From contig NZ_PNJW01000036.1 in assembly GCF_013822155.1 (NCBI RefSeq), positions 1 through 32,190 of the forward strand: 32,190 nucleotides of DNA, in the 5' to 3' direction. This stretch comes from Flavobacterium sp. GTDB taxonomy: Bacteria > Bacteroidota > Bacteroidia > Flavobacteriales > Flavobacteriaceae. The stretch's first letter is position 1. Each line of letters opens with the position of its first letter. This document shows, piece after piece, positions 1 to 8,456 of this stretch. The notes beneath the pieces were generated by a model. The model was not told where the DNA came from. It did no database searches and was given only the letters and a program-made list of their open reading frames with translations. The position numbers were made by a program, and so were the translations under genes.

Positions 1-34
1 ACGCTCTTCCGATCTATAATCATCTGCATTAATT
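1..34. other. Adapter remnant plus inverted-copy artefact at contig start
   Basis: Bases 1-15 read acgctcttccgatct, which is identical to the 3' end of the Illumina TruSeq universal adapter. Bases 16-34 (19 nt) are the exact reverse complement of 139-157, and the match stops at base 35. This looks like a chimeric read end (adapter plus fold-back copy) rather than genomic DNA. It also puts a stop codon (17-19) in the frame of the first gene. True genomic sequence probably begins at about base 35. Confidence 0.88.
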
Positions 35-607
35 CTTTATTCAGCTATCTTTTATTATAACCCAAAAAGAAACGGAAAGGGGATTGAAGCATTTTTATAT
101 AAAGTAAAGATTGCACCCACAGAACCTTTTAAAACAAAAATTAATGCAGATGATTATAAAGACTTTAATGATAATTACCGTTCAGTAGAAAACATCAATA
201 CTATAAGTCAAATGAAGAATGAAGGGTTTTATACTCTTTTATTTGGTAAAGGATTAGGATCGAAAGTTGATCTAAAAAAAGATGTTTGGCTTGATAATAC
301 GCAAATGAGATTTATCTCCATTCTTCATAATGGATTTATGACGGTTTTTTTGAAAGCAGGAATAATAGGTGTTTTTATATTAATTGGCACTATTTTATTA
401 ACATTTCGTAAACAAAAAAACAACTATTTAATACAGAGTACCATAAATAAATTACTGTTTGGAACGGCCCTCTTTTTATTTATTTCGTATTGGGTTTTTA
501 TGGGCTTTTATTTTAAAGCAGATACTAAAGCAATTTTAATTGGATTACTCTTAGCTTATTCTGAACGATTATCTAAAGAAAATTTGATTACTGATTCTTC
601 AAAATAG
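35..607 (+). CDS. O-antigen polymerase/ligase-like membrane protein, 3' fragment
   Basis: This is the C-terminal part of a multi-pass membrane protein of the Wzy/WaaL O-antigen ligase type; the 5' part is missing because the contig starts inside the gene. The frame is open from base 35, about 59 codons before the first ATG at 212, so that ATG is not the true start. What remains is a hydrophilic loop, a motif resembling the Wzy_C signature (SILHNGFMTVFLKAGIIGVF), and two or three hydrophobic helices. Family members polymerise or ligate lipid-linked glycans on the periplasmic side of the inner membrane. The 3' end overlaps the converging wecB gene by 20 nt. The family assignment rests on the HNxF...GxxG motif and topology; polymerase versus ligase cannot be decided from sequence alone. 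Confidence 0.72.
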   Translation, partial: LYSAIFYYNPKRNGKGIEAFLYKVKIAPTEPFKTKINADDYKDFNDNYRSVENINTISQMKNEGFYTLLFGKGLGSKVDLKKDVWLDNTQMRFISILHNGFMTVFLKAGIIGVFILIGTILLTFRKQKNNYLIQSTINKLLFGTALFLFISYWVFMGFYFKADTKAILIGLLLAYSERLSKENLITDSSK

Positions 608-1703
608 CTTTAATTTGTTCGCAAGTAGTTCCGTCACCATAAGGATTAGAGGAAGAAGCAATACTTGAATAATAGGATTGATTTTCTAGTAGTTTTAAAG
701 TTTCAGAAACAATTTTAAACTTGTCAGACCCAACTAAAATAGCTGTTCCTGCATCGACCCCTTCGGTGCGTTCGGTTACTTCTCGCAATACTAAAACAGG
801 TTTTCCTAAACTCGGAGCTTCTTCCTGAATACCGCCGGAATCTGTTAAAATCAAATAACTTTTGTCCATCATCCAAATCAACTCTTGATAATCCAAAGGA
901 GCAATTAATTTGATGTTCGGTGCAATTAATTTTTGATGAGCTATTTCTTTAATGTTTGGATTCAAATGAACCGGATAAACAATTTCAACCGTTTCGCTGT
1001 GAGAACTAGCAATTTCTAATAAAGCTTCGCAAATTTCTTCAAAAGGTTTACCAAAATTTTCTCTTCTGTGACAAGTGACCAGAACAATTTTTTTGGTAAA
1101 ATCAATGGATTTAAATTCATTTAAAAATGTTGATTCATCTGCAATTTTGATTTTTTCTAAACCCATTAAAAGAGCATCAATCACTGTATTTCCAACAACA
1201 AAAACATTTTCAGAGATGTTTTCATTTTTGAGATTTTCTTGTGCAACCGACGTTGGACAAAAATGATAAGAGGCTAATCTTGAAGTCAACACCCGATTCA
1301 TTTCTTCCGGAAAAGGAGAATGCATATCGTTACTTCTGAGCCCTGCTTCAATGTGAACGACATCAATTTTTTGATAAAATGCAGCCAATGAAGCCGATAA
1401 AACGGTCGTGGTATCACCTTGAACAAATATATAATCAAAAGCATCTGTTAATAGAATATCCGATGTAATTCGTGCGATTAAATCGGAAGTCAGTTGATGA
1501 AGTGTTTGGTTATGCTTCATAATATTCAAATCATAATCTACTTTTATACCAAAAAAGTCAATTACCTGATCCAACATTTGACGATGTTGAGCGGTTACAG
1601 CAACCTTTACATCAAATTCAGAATCATCTGAAAAACTAGTAATTAAAGGAGCCATTTTAATCGCTTCCGGACGTGTTCCAAAGACAAAAAGAACTTTTTT
1701 CAT
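588..1703 (-). CDS. wecB: UDP-N-acetylglucosamine 2-epimerase (non-hydrolysing)
   Basis: Cytosolic enzyme interconverting UDP-GlcNAc and UDP-ManNAc, a precursor for surface polysaccharides. The 371-aa length is normal for the family. Visible family motifs in order are GTRPE (9-13), QGDTTT (95-100), HIEAGLRS (117-124), PEEMNR (132-137), HRREN (212-216), TDSGGIQEE (287-295) and ERTEG (311-315), which form the UDP-sugar site between the two Rossmann-like domains. The start MKKVLFVFGTRPE fits the family closely. It is transcribed away from the glycosyltransferase at 1776 and converges on the fragment before it. No UDP-ManNAc dehydrogenase (wecC) is visible here, so UDP-ManNAc may be used directly or oxidised by a product encoded elsewhere. 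No clear -7 box was found for this gene. Confidence 0.95.
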   Translation of the reverse strand: MKKVLFVFGTRPEAIKMAPLITSFSDDSEFDVKVAVTAQHRQMLDQVIDFFGIKVDYDLNIMKHNQTLHQLTSDLIARITSDILLTDAFDYIFVQGDTTTVLSASLAAFYQKIDVVHIEAGLRSNDMHSPFPEEMNRVLTSRLASYHFCPTSVAQENLKNENISENVFVVGNTVIDALLMGLEKIKIADESTFLNEFKSIDFTKKIVLVTCHRRENFGKPFEEICEALLEIASSHSETVEIVYPVHLNPNIKEIAHQKLIAPNIKLIAPLDYQELIWMMDKSYLILTDSGGIQEEAPSLGKPVLVLREVTERTEGVDAGTAILVGSDKFKIVSETLKLLENQSYYSSIASSSNPYGDGTTCEQIKAILKNQ

Positions 1704-1751
1704 GGATAATGTAAAATGATTTTAAAGAAATGTAAAACTACTAATTAAAAC

Positions 1752-1759
1752 TATATTTG
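1752..1759 (+). promoter_or_regulatory. Bacteroidota -7 promoter box (TATATTTG)
   Basis: The sequence matches the TAnnTTTG consensus of Bacteroidota sigma-A promoters. It ends 16 nt before the ATG at 1776, giving a short leader. No convincing -33 element is seen. Confidence 0.55.
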
Positions 1760-1775
1760 CAAGATAGAATAGTAT

Positions 1776-2882
1776 ATGATGAAAGTTTTATTTCAAACCC
1801 GAACCAATTTATTTGAAGCACCTGGTGGCGATATGGTTCAAATGCTTAAAACAAAAGAATTTCTTGAAAAAACAGGAATACAAGTAGATATATCTTTAGA
1901 TTTTGAACCCAATTTAGAAGGTTACGACTTGGTTCATTTATTTAATTTAATGGAACCTCAGGATATTTACCTTCAGTTAAAAAATGCACATCGACAAAAT
2001 AAAAAAGTAGTGCTTTCTACTATTTATGGATTATATACAGAGTTTGAACGAAAAGCTAGAGGAGGACTATTTCAAAAAGTAGCCAATTTTTTATCACCAT
2101 ATCAAATTGTTTATATCAAAACATTGGTAAAACACTACAAAGAAAAAAGAATGCACAAGGGTATTTTGCAAATGCTCTACAAAGGTCATTATGGGTTGAT
2201 GAAAGAAATTGTGGATAATACAAGTGTTTTTCTTCCTAATTCAGATTCTGAAATGAAGCGAGTGGCAACGGAATTTAAACTTAAAAACCCAAAATACATT
2301 AGTATTCCAAATGCCATTGATAAGTCTGTATTTACAGAGTCAGAAGACAATCAAACGAATCCCTTTTTAAAATATAAAGATTGTATTTTGTGTGCCGCCA
2401 GAATCGAAGGTAGAAAATCTACCCTAAATTTAGTTAGAGCAGTAAAAAATACCAAATATCAACTCGTTTTGGTTGGAAAAGAATCACAAAATCAAAAAGA
2501 ATATGTCAATCAAGTACATCTCGAAGCTGGTGAGAACGTCACTTTTTTAGGAGCTATTTCTCATGAAGAATTAAAAAAATTATACCAAGTTTGTAAAGTT
2601 CACGCATTGGTTAGTTGGATGGAAACGCCCGGATTATCATCATTGGAAGCTGCTGCAATGGGTAAAAACATAGTTGTAACCACAAAAGGCGACACGTATG
2701 ATTATTTTGAAGATTATGCTTTTTATTGCGAACCGGATGATATTGAATCTATTAAAAAAGCCATCACAAAAGCTTACGATAGTCCAGTAAATCCAAAATT
2801 AAAACAAAAAATTCTTGAAAAATATACTTGGGAACAAACAGCCATTGAAACATTAAAAGCTTATGAATTGGCTCTTCAATAA
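1776..2882 (+). CDS. Glycosyltransferase family 4 (GT-B fold)
   Basis: Predicted cytosolic or membrane-associated retaining glycosyltransferase that adds a sugar to a growing lipid-linked oligosaccharide. The 368-aa protein has an N-terminal half opening with KVLFQTRTNLFEAPGGD (glycine-rich acceptor side) and a C-terminal nucleotide-sugar half. The latter has AARIEGRKS near 207-215 and the EX7E motif in WMETPGLSSLEAAAMG (E283, E291), typical of GT4. A second ATG directly follows the first (MMKV), so the exact start may be 1776 or 1779. It has its own promoter box and is separated from the next glycosyltransferase by 91 nt. Donor and acceptor sugars cannot be read from the sequence. Confidence 0.88.
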   Translation: MMKVLFQTRTNLFEAPGGDMVQMLKTKEFLEKTGIQVDISLDFEPNLEGYDLVHLFNLMEPQDIYLQLKNAHRQNKKVVLSTIYGLYTEFERKARGGLFQKVANFLSPYQIVYIKTLVKHYKEKRMHKGILQMLYKGHYGLMKEIVDNTSVFLPNSDSEMKRVATEFKLKNPKYISIPNAIDKSVFTESEDNQTNPFLKYKDCILCAARIEGRKSTLNLVRAVKNTKYQLVLVGKESQNQKEYVNQVHLEAGENVTFLGAISHEELKKLYQVCKVHALVSWMETPGLSSLEAAAMGKNIVVTTKGDTYDYFEDYAFYCEPDDIESIKKAITKAYDSPVNPKLKQKILEKYTWEQTAIETLKAYELALQ

Positions 2883-2943
2883 GGTAACTATTTTTTTAAA
2901 TGAATTTTATTGAATTACACTAAGATAGTTTTTACTAAAACGT

Positions 2944-2951
2944 TATTTTTG
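2944..2951 (+). promoter_or_regulatory. Candidate -7 promoter box (TATTTTTG)
   Basis: TAnnTTTG match, 22 nt before the ATG at 2974. It could drive the run of overlapping genes 2974-8456. No clear -33 element is seen. Confidence 0.5.
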
Positions 2952-2973
2952 CCGGTAGAATAACCCAAAAAGA

Positions 2974-4080
2974 ATGAAAATAGCCATTCTCGGAACCCGC
3001 GGTATTCCAAATTATTACGGTGGTTTCGAACAATTTGCCGAATTTTTTTCTGTTTACCTGGCTCAAAAAGGGCATGAGGTATATTGTTATAATTCGCACA
3101 ATCATAAATTTCAGGAAAATAACTTCAAAGGTGTTCATATCATTCACCAACACGACCCGGAATATAAATACGGAACATTTGGTCAATTTATCTATGATTA
3201 CAATTGTATTTTAGACTCCCGCAAAAGAGATTTTGATATCATTCTGCAATTGGGTTACACCAGTAATTCGGTTTGGTTTTTCATGCTGCCTAAAAAAGCA
3301 ATTATTATTACCAATATGGACGGCATCGAATGGAAACGTTCAAAATATAGTCGTCCGGTGCAACAATTTTTGCGTTTTGCTGAACGATTAGCGGCAATCA
3401 GCAGTGATTATTTGGTTTCAGATTCCATAGGAATTCAAACTTTTTTGAAAAATAGATATAAAAAAGAATCTACTTATATCGCTTACGGAGCTTATCCTTT
3501 CACCAATCCAAATGATTCAATTCTAACGGAATACCACGTTGAAAAAGAAAAATTCAACATGATTATGGCTCGTTTTGAACCTGAAAATAATTTTGAAATG
3601 GTGTTGGATGGTGTAGTTAAAAGTGAAGATAAAACCCCAATTTTAGTCATTGGTAATCACAATACAAAATATGGAGAATACCTGAAATCAAGATATAAAA
3701 ACCAATTTAACATCAAATTTTTAGGAGCTATTTATAACCTTGAACATTTGAATAATCTTCGCTATTTTTCTAAATTATATTTCCATGGACATTCAGTTGG
3801 CGGAACCAATCCTTCATTGTTGGAAGCTATGGCCTCTAAAGCTTTAGTTTTAGCCCACAACAATGATTTTAATCGTGGTATTTTAAAAGAAAACAGCTAT
3901 TATTTTTCCAATGCAGAAGAAGTAAAAAATTTACTGCTCAAAATCAAAAAAAATGATAACTTGCAATTCATTCAAAATAACTTTGAAGCCATTGTAAACA
4001 AATTTAACTGGGAGAAAATAAATGGGGAGTATCTTCAACTTTTTGAGCAATGTATGGCTAGACATCAAGCAGGAAAATAA
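2974..4080 (+). CDS. DUF1972-type glycosyltransferase (rhamnosyltransferase-like)
   Basis: 368-aa GT-B glycosyltransferase. The N-terminus carries GTRGIPNYYGGFE (7-19), the hallmark of the DUF1972 domain found in Cps2T/WchF-type rhamnosyltransferases of capsule clusters. The C-terminal half has the donor-side loop HSVGGTNPSLLEAMASK, equivalent to the EX7E region of GT4 enzymes. It probably adds the second or a later sugar of the repeat unit on the cytosolic face. The downstream membrane gene begins 59 nt inside this gene, which suggests translational coupling. Rhamnose specificity is inferred from family resemblance only; no rhamnose biosynthesis genes are in the window. Confidence 0.85.
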   Translation: MKIAILGTRGIPNYYGGFEQFAEFFSVYLAQKGHEVYCYNSHNHKFQENNFKGVHIIHQHDPEYKYGTFGQFIYDYNCILDSRKRDFDIILQLGYTSNSVWFFMLPKKAIIITNMDGIEWKRSKYSRPVQQFLRFAERLAAISSDYLVSDSIGIQTFLKNRYKKESTYIAYGAYPFTNPNDSILTEYHVEKEKFNMIMARFEPENNFEMVLDGVVKSEDKTPILVIGNHNTKYGEYLKSRYKNQFNIKFLGAIYNLEHLNNLRYFSKLYFHGHSVGGTNPSLLEAMASKALVLAHNNDFNRGILKENSYYFSNAEEVKNLLLKIKKNDNLQFIQNNFEAIVNKFNWEKINGEYLQLFEQCMARHQAGK

Positions 4081-5407
4081 ACAACATTTTTCTTTTATTC
4101 CCTTTTTGTTGGTATTGTGTACTATTCCGATGGCTTATGGAATAAACAATGTTTTTTTAGCGATATTCTCGCTTTCCGTTTTAATTAAATATTCCTCTTC
4201 AACATTTCGAATTCAAAAATGGCTTTTACCTGCCGTGGCTTTATTTTTATTAATGCTGCTTTCTTACTTTTGGAGCATTGATAAAGAAGCAACATTAAAA
4301 GCAATTCCAAAGGAAATCAGTTTACTGTTGATTCCAATTTTGTTTATGGTTATGAAACCATTTTCAAAGGAACAAGTGCAAAAAATCATCAAATATTATA
4401 GTTATGCGATGGTCTTATATGTGACTTTTTATTTGCTTAAAGCGATGGTGCGATTTATTTTAACGAATGATACAAATGTCTTTTTTTATCACGAATTAGT
4501 CACCAAAGAAGTCAATGCCATTCATGTTTCTGTCTATGTAGCAGTTGCCTTTTTTTACTTTTTTACAAAAGAAGTTAAAACGAAACTAGAAATTTTTTGC
4601 AGCCTCTTGCTTTTTGGATTTATACTGTTATTATCTTCCAAAAATATCGTATTGGTTTTTATCCTTTTAATTTTAGTAGATTACTTTTTCTATTCTAAAA
4701 TAGCACATAAAATGCGATTAAGAAATATGTTGGTTTTTTTAGTTCTTCTAGTTACTTTGTTTTTTGCCGGTAAAATAAAAGAACGATTTCAGGCAGAATT
4801 TCAATCCAATACAGAAAAAAGTTTAAGTTCTACAGTGATCGATAAAGACGTTATTGGAGTAAACGTGTTGAGTGTTCATGAGGCATGGACCAATGAAAAA
4901 TTTACACCCAATGATTTTTTCCCCGGCACGGCTTTTCGGGCCTATCAAGCTAGAATGTTTTTTGAATTATTTCAGGAAGAAACTGTTTTTTGGAAAGGAT
5001 ATGGACTAAATGCTTCTTTTAAAAAATTAGAGGAAAAAGCCATTAAATATGATGTTTTTAGAGGAAATGAAACCCAAGAAGGTTACCAAACAAAAAACTT
5101 TCACAATCAATATATTCAAAATTTTGCTGAATTGGGATTTTTTGGTTTTCTGATTTTAGTCATAATGTTGCTTTTTACCCTTAAAAAAACTATACAGAAC
5201 AAAGATTTTATACAAATTGCTTTTGCAGTTCTAATGATAAGTTTATTTTTGACAGAATCTTTCTTATGGAGACAACGAGGGGTAATGTTTTTTACATTAC
5301 TTTATTGTTTGTTTGCTACTGAAGATTATTTTGCCCCTAAAAAAATGTTTTATGAAAAGAATTTTAATAACAGGTGCCGCCGGATTTTTAGGCTCGCATC
5401 TATGTGA
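4022..5407 (+). CDS. O-antigen polymerase/ligase-like membrane protein
   Basis: 461-aa multi-pass inner-membrane protein with roughly ten or more hydrophobic segments and a large hydrophilic loop at about 265-360. The loop is followed by the Wzy_C-like motif [18 protein letters not shown], as in O-antigen ligases and polymerases. It would act on undecaprenyl-linked glycan in the periplasm. The ATG at 4022 gives a 59-nt overlap with the upstream glycosyltransferase. No other in-frame ATG occurs before the first membrane helix, but a TTG at 4043 is possible. Its 3' end overlaps the next gene by 56 nt. It is the second protein of this type in the cluster, so one may be the polymerase and the other the ligase. 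Start uncertain, family fairly sure. Confidence 0.82.
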   Translation: MGSIFNFLSNVWLDIKQENKQHFSFIPFLLVLCTIPMAYGINNVFLAIFSLSVLIKYSSSTFRIQKWLLPAVALFLLMLLSYFWSIDKEATLKAIPKEISLLLIPILFMVMKPFSKEQVQKIIKYYSYAMVLYVTFYLLKAMVRFILTNDTNVFFYHELVTKEVNAIHVSVYVAVAFFYFFTKEVKTKLEIFCSLLLFGFILLLSSKNIVLVFILLILVDYFFYSKIAHKMRLRNMLVFLVLLVTLFFAGKIKERFQAEFQSNTEKSLSSTVIDKDVIGVNVLSVHEAWTNEKFTPNDFFPGTAFRAYQARMFFELFQEETVFWKGYGLNASFKKLEEKAIKYDVFRGNETQEGYQTKNFHNQYIQNFAELGFFGFLILVIMLLFTLKKTIQNKDFIQIAFAVLMISLFLTESFLWRQRGVMFFTLLYCLFATEDYFAPKKMFYEKNFNNRCRRIFRLASM

Positions 5408-6335
5408 TCGATTTATTGCTGAAGGTTATTATGTGATTGGGATGGATAATTTGATTACCGGAGATTTAAAAAATATCCAGCATTTATTTAAACTGGAAAA
5501 TTTTGAGTTTTATCATCATGATGTAACCAAATTTGTATTTGTACCTGGCAACTTAGACTATATTCTGCATTTTGCCTCACCGGCAAGTCCAATCGATTAT
5601 TTAAAAATTCCTATTCAAACATTAAAAGTTGGATCGCTAGGAACGCATAATTTACTCGGTTTAGCAAGAGTAAAAAATGCCAGAATTTTAATTGCATCTA
5701 CCTCTGAAGTTTATGGAGACCCATTGATTCATCCACAAACGGAAGAATATTACGGAAATGTAAATACCATTGGTCCACGTGGTGTTTATGATGAAGCAAA
5801 ACGTTTTCAGGAATCCATTACAATGGCTTATCATACTTTTCATGGTTTAGAAACCAGAATCGTTAGAATATTTAATACTTACGGGCCAAGAATGCGATTA
5901 AATGATGGTCGTGTAATTCCGGCTTTTATTGGACAAGCATTAAGAGGAGAAGATTTAACTATTTTTGGCGATGGCATGCAAACGCGTTCCTTCTGTTATG
6001 TAGATGATCAAGTAGAAGGTATTTATCGTCTTCTATTATCTGATTATGATTTACCGGTCAATATTGGAAATCCGGATGAAATCACGATTAAAGATTTTGC
6101 GGATGAAATAATTAAATTAACCGGAACAACTCAAAAAGTAGTTTATCATCCTTTACCAATTAATGATCCGTTACAACGACAACCGGATATAACCAAAGCA
6201 AGAGCAATTTTAGGGTGGGAACCAAAAGTTTCAAGAGAGGAAGGAATGAAAATAACCTTTGATTATTTTAAAACACTTTCAACTGAAGAGTTGTTAAAAG
6301 AAGAACATAAAGATTTTTCGGGTTTTATTCATTAA
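5352..6335 (+). CDS. UDP-glucuronate decarboxylase (UDP-xylose synthase)
   Basis: Extended short-chain dehydrogenase/reductase that converts UDP-glucuronate to UDP-xylose with bound NAD, supplying a pentose donor. The 327-aa protein starts [16 protein letters not shown] with the GxxGxxG nucleotide loop (8-14). The family-specific TSEVYGDP stretch follows at 117-124, then [11 protein letters not shown] with catalytic Tyr146 and Lys150, and [10 protein letters not shown]. An in-frame ATG lies 39 nt upstream at 5313, but the extra residues are not family-like, so 5352 is chosen. Even so the start lies 56 nt inside the preceding membrane gene, and the Rossmann loop is encoded in the overlap. No UDP-glucose dehydrogenase is visible in the window to make the substrate. 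Confidence 0.92.
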   Translation: MKRILITGAAGFLGSHLCDRFIAEGYYVIGMDNLITGDLKNIQHLFKLENFEFYHHDVTKFVFVPGNLDYILHFASPASPIDYLKIPIQTLKVGSLGTHNLLGLARVKNARILIASTSEVYGDPLIHPQTEEYYGNVNTIGPRGVYDEAKRFQESITMAYHTFHGLETRIVRIFNTYGPRMRLNDGRVIPAFIGQALRGEDLTIFGDGMQTRSFCYVDDQVEGIYRLLLSDYDLPVNIGNPDEITIKDFADEIIKLTGTTQKVVYHPLPINDPLQRQPDITKARAILGWEPKVSREEGMKITFDYFKTLSTEELLKEEHKDFSGFIH

Positions 6336-6336
6336 T

Positions 6337-7704
6337 ATGGTAGCTAATCAAAAAGGAAGATATTCTAAATTTATTAGACCGATAAGTGTCTCACTGGACT
6401 TGTTGGTCATTACATTGTTAGCCTTTTTCTTTTTTGAAGAATTAAATCTTGATTTTTTTCTTTTTGAAACATATCAAGTGGTATGTTGGATTTTAATTGC
6501 CTTTTTTGTCGGTTTTTATGAAGTATATCGATTTACGACGCCGGTTGAAATTTTATCTAAAATTTTAAAACAATCGATTGTATTTCTATTGGTTGTTATT
6601 GCCTATTTTCCTTTTGCAAAAAATTCCTTGTTTAGTGGAAAAGCCGTGGCATTGTTTATGACATCAAGTTTTATTTTGATTGTATTCATTAAATATTTAT
6701 TGTTTTATTATCTAAAAAAATATAGAATTGTAACCGGAAGTAATTTTAGAAATGCCGTTATAATTGGCTATTCTGAAGAAGCAATTAATTTGAAAGAGCT
6801 TTTTGAAAAAAGAAATGATTACGGCTACCGCTTTTTTGGTTTTTTCTCAGATAAAAAAAGCAATGAAAACATTAAAGGAAAAGTTTCAGAGATTAAAGAG
6901 TTTGTAATAAACAACAAGATAGATGAAATCTATTGTTCATTGAATGAAATTACAAATGAGCAATTAAAAGATTTGGTTGAATTTGCTGATGAAAACAACA
7001 AAACCATCAAGTTTATTCCTGATACAAAACAGATTTTTTCTAAAAACCTGAAAATCGATTATTACGAAATGTTTCCGGTTTTATCGCTTCAACGAACGTT
7101 GCTTCATGAACCAATTACCAAAACATTCAAAAGGATATTTGATATTGTCTTTTCTTTGTGTGTAATCGTTTTTCTTTTATCATGGTTAGTACCGCTTTTA
7201 GCATTGTTAATAAAACTTGAATCAAAAGGACCTGTTTTTTTTAAACAAGGAAGACCGGGTTTAGATGAAGAAGAGTTTTTTTGTTATAAATTTCGGTCTA
7301 TGCAAATGAATCATACGACAGAAAAAGAAGCCTCGAAAAATGATCCAAGGGTAACAAAAATTGGACGATTTTTAAGAAAAACAAGCTTAGACGAGTTACC
7401 TCAATTTTTCAACGTGTTGTTAGGCGATATGTCAGTTGTAGGTCCGAGACCTCATTTATGGTCCCAAAACCGAGTTTATGGAAATCGCGTTAAAAAATAT
7501 ATGGTTCGCCACTATGTCAAACCGGGAATTACCGGGCTGGCACAAGTAAAAGGTTTTAGAGGAGAAATAGAGACAGATGAAGACATGATTAATCGCATTA
7601 AATTAGATGTCTTTTATATTGAAAACTGGTCATTTGTTTTAGACATAAAAATTATTTTTCAAACCGTCATAAATATCTTCAGGGGTGAAGAGAAAGCGTA
7701 TTAA
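6337..7704 (+). CDS. Polyprenyl-phosphate sugar-1-phosphate transferase (WcaJ-like)
   Basis: Initiates repeat-unit synthesis by moving a sugar-1-phosphate from a UDP-sugar to undecaprenyl phosphate at the inner membrane. The 455-aa protein has four hydrophobic segments in the first ~130 residues, a central CoA-binding-like Rossmann domain (about 135-230), and one more helix (KRIFDIVFSLCVIVFLLSWL). The C-terminal bacterial sugar transferase domain follows, with KFRSM, TSLDELPQFFNVLLGDMSVV, GPRPHL and KPGITGLAQVKG. This is the polyisoprenylphosphate hexose-1-phosphate transferase layout (WcaJ, WbaP). The start is 1 nt after the previous stop, and its stop overlaps the next start by 1 nt. Which sugar is transferred is not determinable. 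Confidence 0.93.
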   Translation: MVANQKGRYSKFIRPISVSLDLLVITLLAFFFFEELNLDFFLFETYQVVCWILIAFFVGFYEVYRFTTPVEILSKILKQSIVFLLVVIAYFPFAKNSLFSGKAVALFMTSSFILIVFIKYLLFYYLKKYRIVTGSNFRNAVIIGYSEEAINLKELFEKRNDYGYRFFGFFSDKKSNENIKGKVSEIKEFVINNKIDEIYCSLNEITNEQLKDLVEFADENNKTIKFIPDTKQIFSKNLKIDYYEMFPVLSLQRTLLHEPITKTFKRIFDIVFSLCVIVFLLSWLVPLLALLIKLESKGPVFFKQGRPGLDEEEFFCYKFRSMQMNHTTEKEASKNDPRVTKIGRFLRKTSLDELPQFFNVLLGDMSVVGPRPHLWSQNRVYGNRVKKYMVRHYVKPGITGLAQVKGFRGEIETDEDMINRIKLDVFYIENWSFVLDIKIIFQTVINIFRGEEKAY

Positions 7705-8456
7705 TGTCGGCTTTAGTTTCAATCATTACACCCACTTATAATTCAGCAAAATATATTGCAGAAACGATTTTATCAGTTCAAAATCAGACCTATTCAACTT
7801 GGGAAATGATTATTGTTGACGACGGATCGGTAGATGAGACGGAAAATATCATAAAATCAATTTCAGCACACGACAAAAGAATACAATTCATAAAATTGAA
7901 TCAAAATTCCGGTCCCGCCATTGCCCGTAATAAAGGAATTGAAAAAGCTCAAGGAGATTATATGACATTTTTAGACGCTGATGATATTTGGTTTCCGGGA
8001 TTTATCGAAAACAGCATTAGAACAATTGAAGAAACAGGAATTCACTTTGTTTTTTCTTCTTATAAACGCTCAAACGAAGAATTGGAATTTGTTTATTCCG
8101 ATTTTATTGTCCCTCAAAAAGTAACTTATTCGGATATTTTAAAAACAAATTCCATCAGTTGTTTGACCGCATTTATTGATATAAAAAGCTTAAGTAAAAA
8201 AACAATGCCTATCATCAGAAAGCGTCAAGATATGGGACTTTGGCTGAGTTATTTAAAAGAAATTCCATTTGCATACGGTATTCAGGAAACCCAAGCAATT
8301 TACCGAATAAGACAAAATTCTCTTTCTCGTAAAAAATCAGATTTAATTAAATACCAATGGCAATTTTATAGAGAAGTAGAAAAGTTAACGGTTTTACAAT
8401 CGATGTATTATATGACGCATTGGATGGTTAGAGGGTTTTTAAAATATCGAAACTAA
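7704..8456 (+). CDS. Glycosyltransferase family 2 (GT-A fold)
   Basis: 250-aa inverting GT-A enzyme. The N-terminal domain opens VSIITPTYNSAKYI, with the nucleotide-binding VDDGS (38-42), NSGPAIARNKGI and the metal-binding DADD (91-94) of the DxD type. The C-terminal ~100 residues are variable and bear a short hydrophobic patch (LQSMYYMTHWMVRGFL). It would add a sugar in the cytosol to the lipid-linked intermediate built by the upstream gene products. Its ATG overlaps the preceding TAA by one base, and it ends the plus-strand operon. The tail overlaps the converging gene by 4 nt. Sugar specificity unknown. Confidence 0.9.
   Translation: MSALVSIITPTYNSAKYIAETILSVQNQTYSTWEMIIVDDGSVDETENIIKSISAHDKRIQFIKLNQNSGPAIARNKGIEKAQGDYMTFLDADDIWFPGFIENSIRTIEETGIHFVFSSYKRSNEELEFVYSDFIVPQKVTYSDILKTNSISCLTAFIDIKSLSKKTMPIIRKRQDMGLWLSYLKEIPFAYGIQETQAIYRIRQNSLSRKKSDLIKYQWQFYREVEKLTVLQSMYYMTHWMVRGFLKYRN

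Noticed and set aside
212..607. A complete 131-aa gene starting at 212
   Set aside because: The frame is open and protein-like back to base 35, where artefact sequence begins, so this is the tail of a longer truncated gene.
5313..5351. Upstream ATG for the UDP-glucuronate decarboxylase
   Set aside because: The 13 extra residues do not match the family; [15 protein letters not shown] from 5352 is the usual N-terminus.
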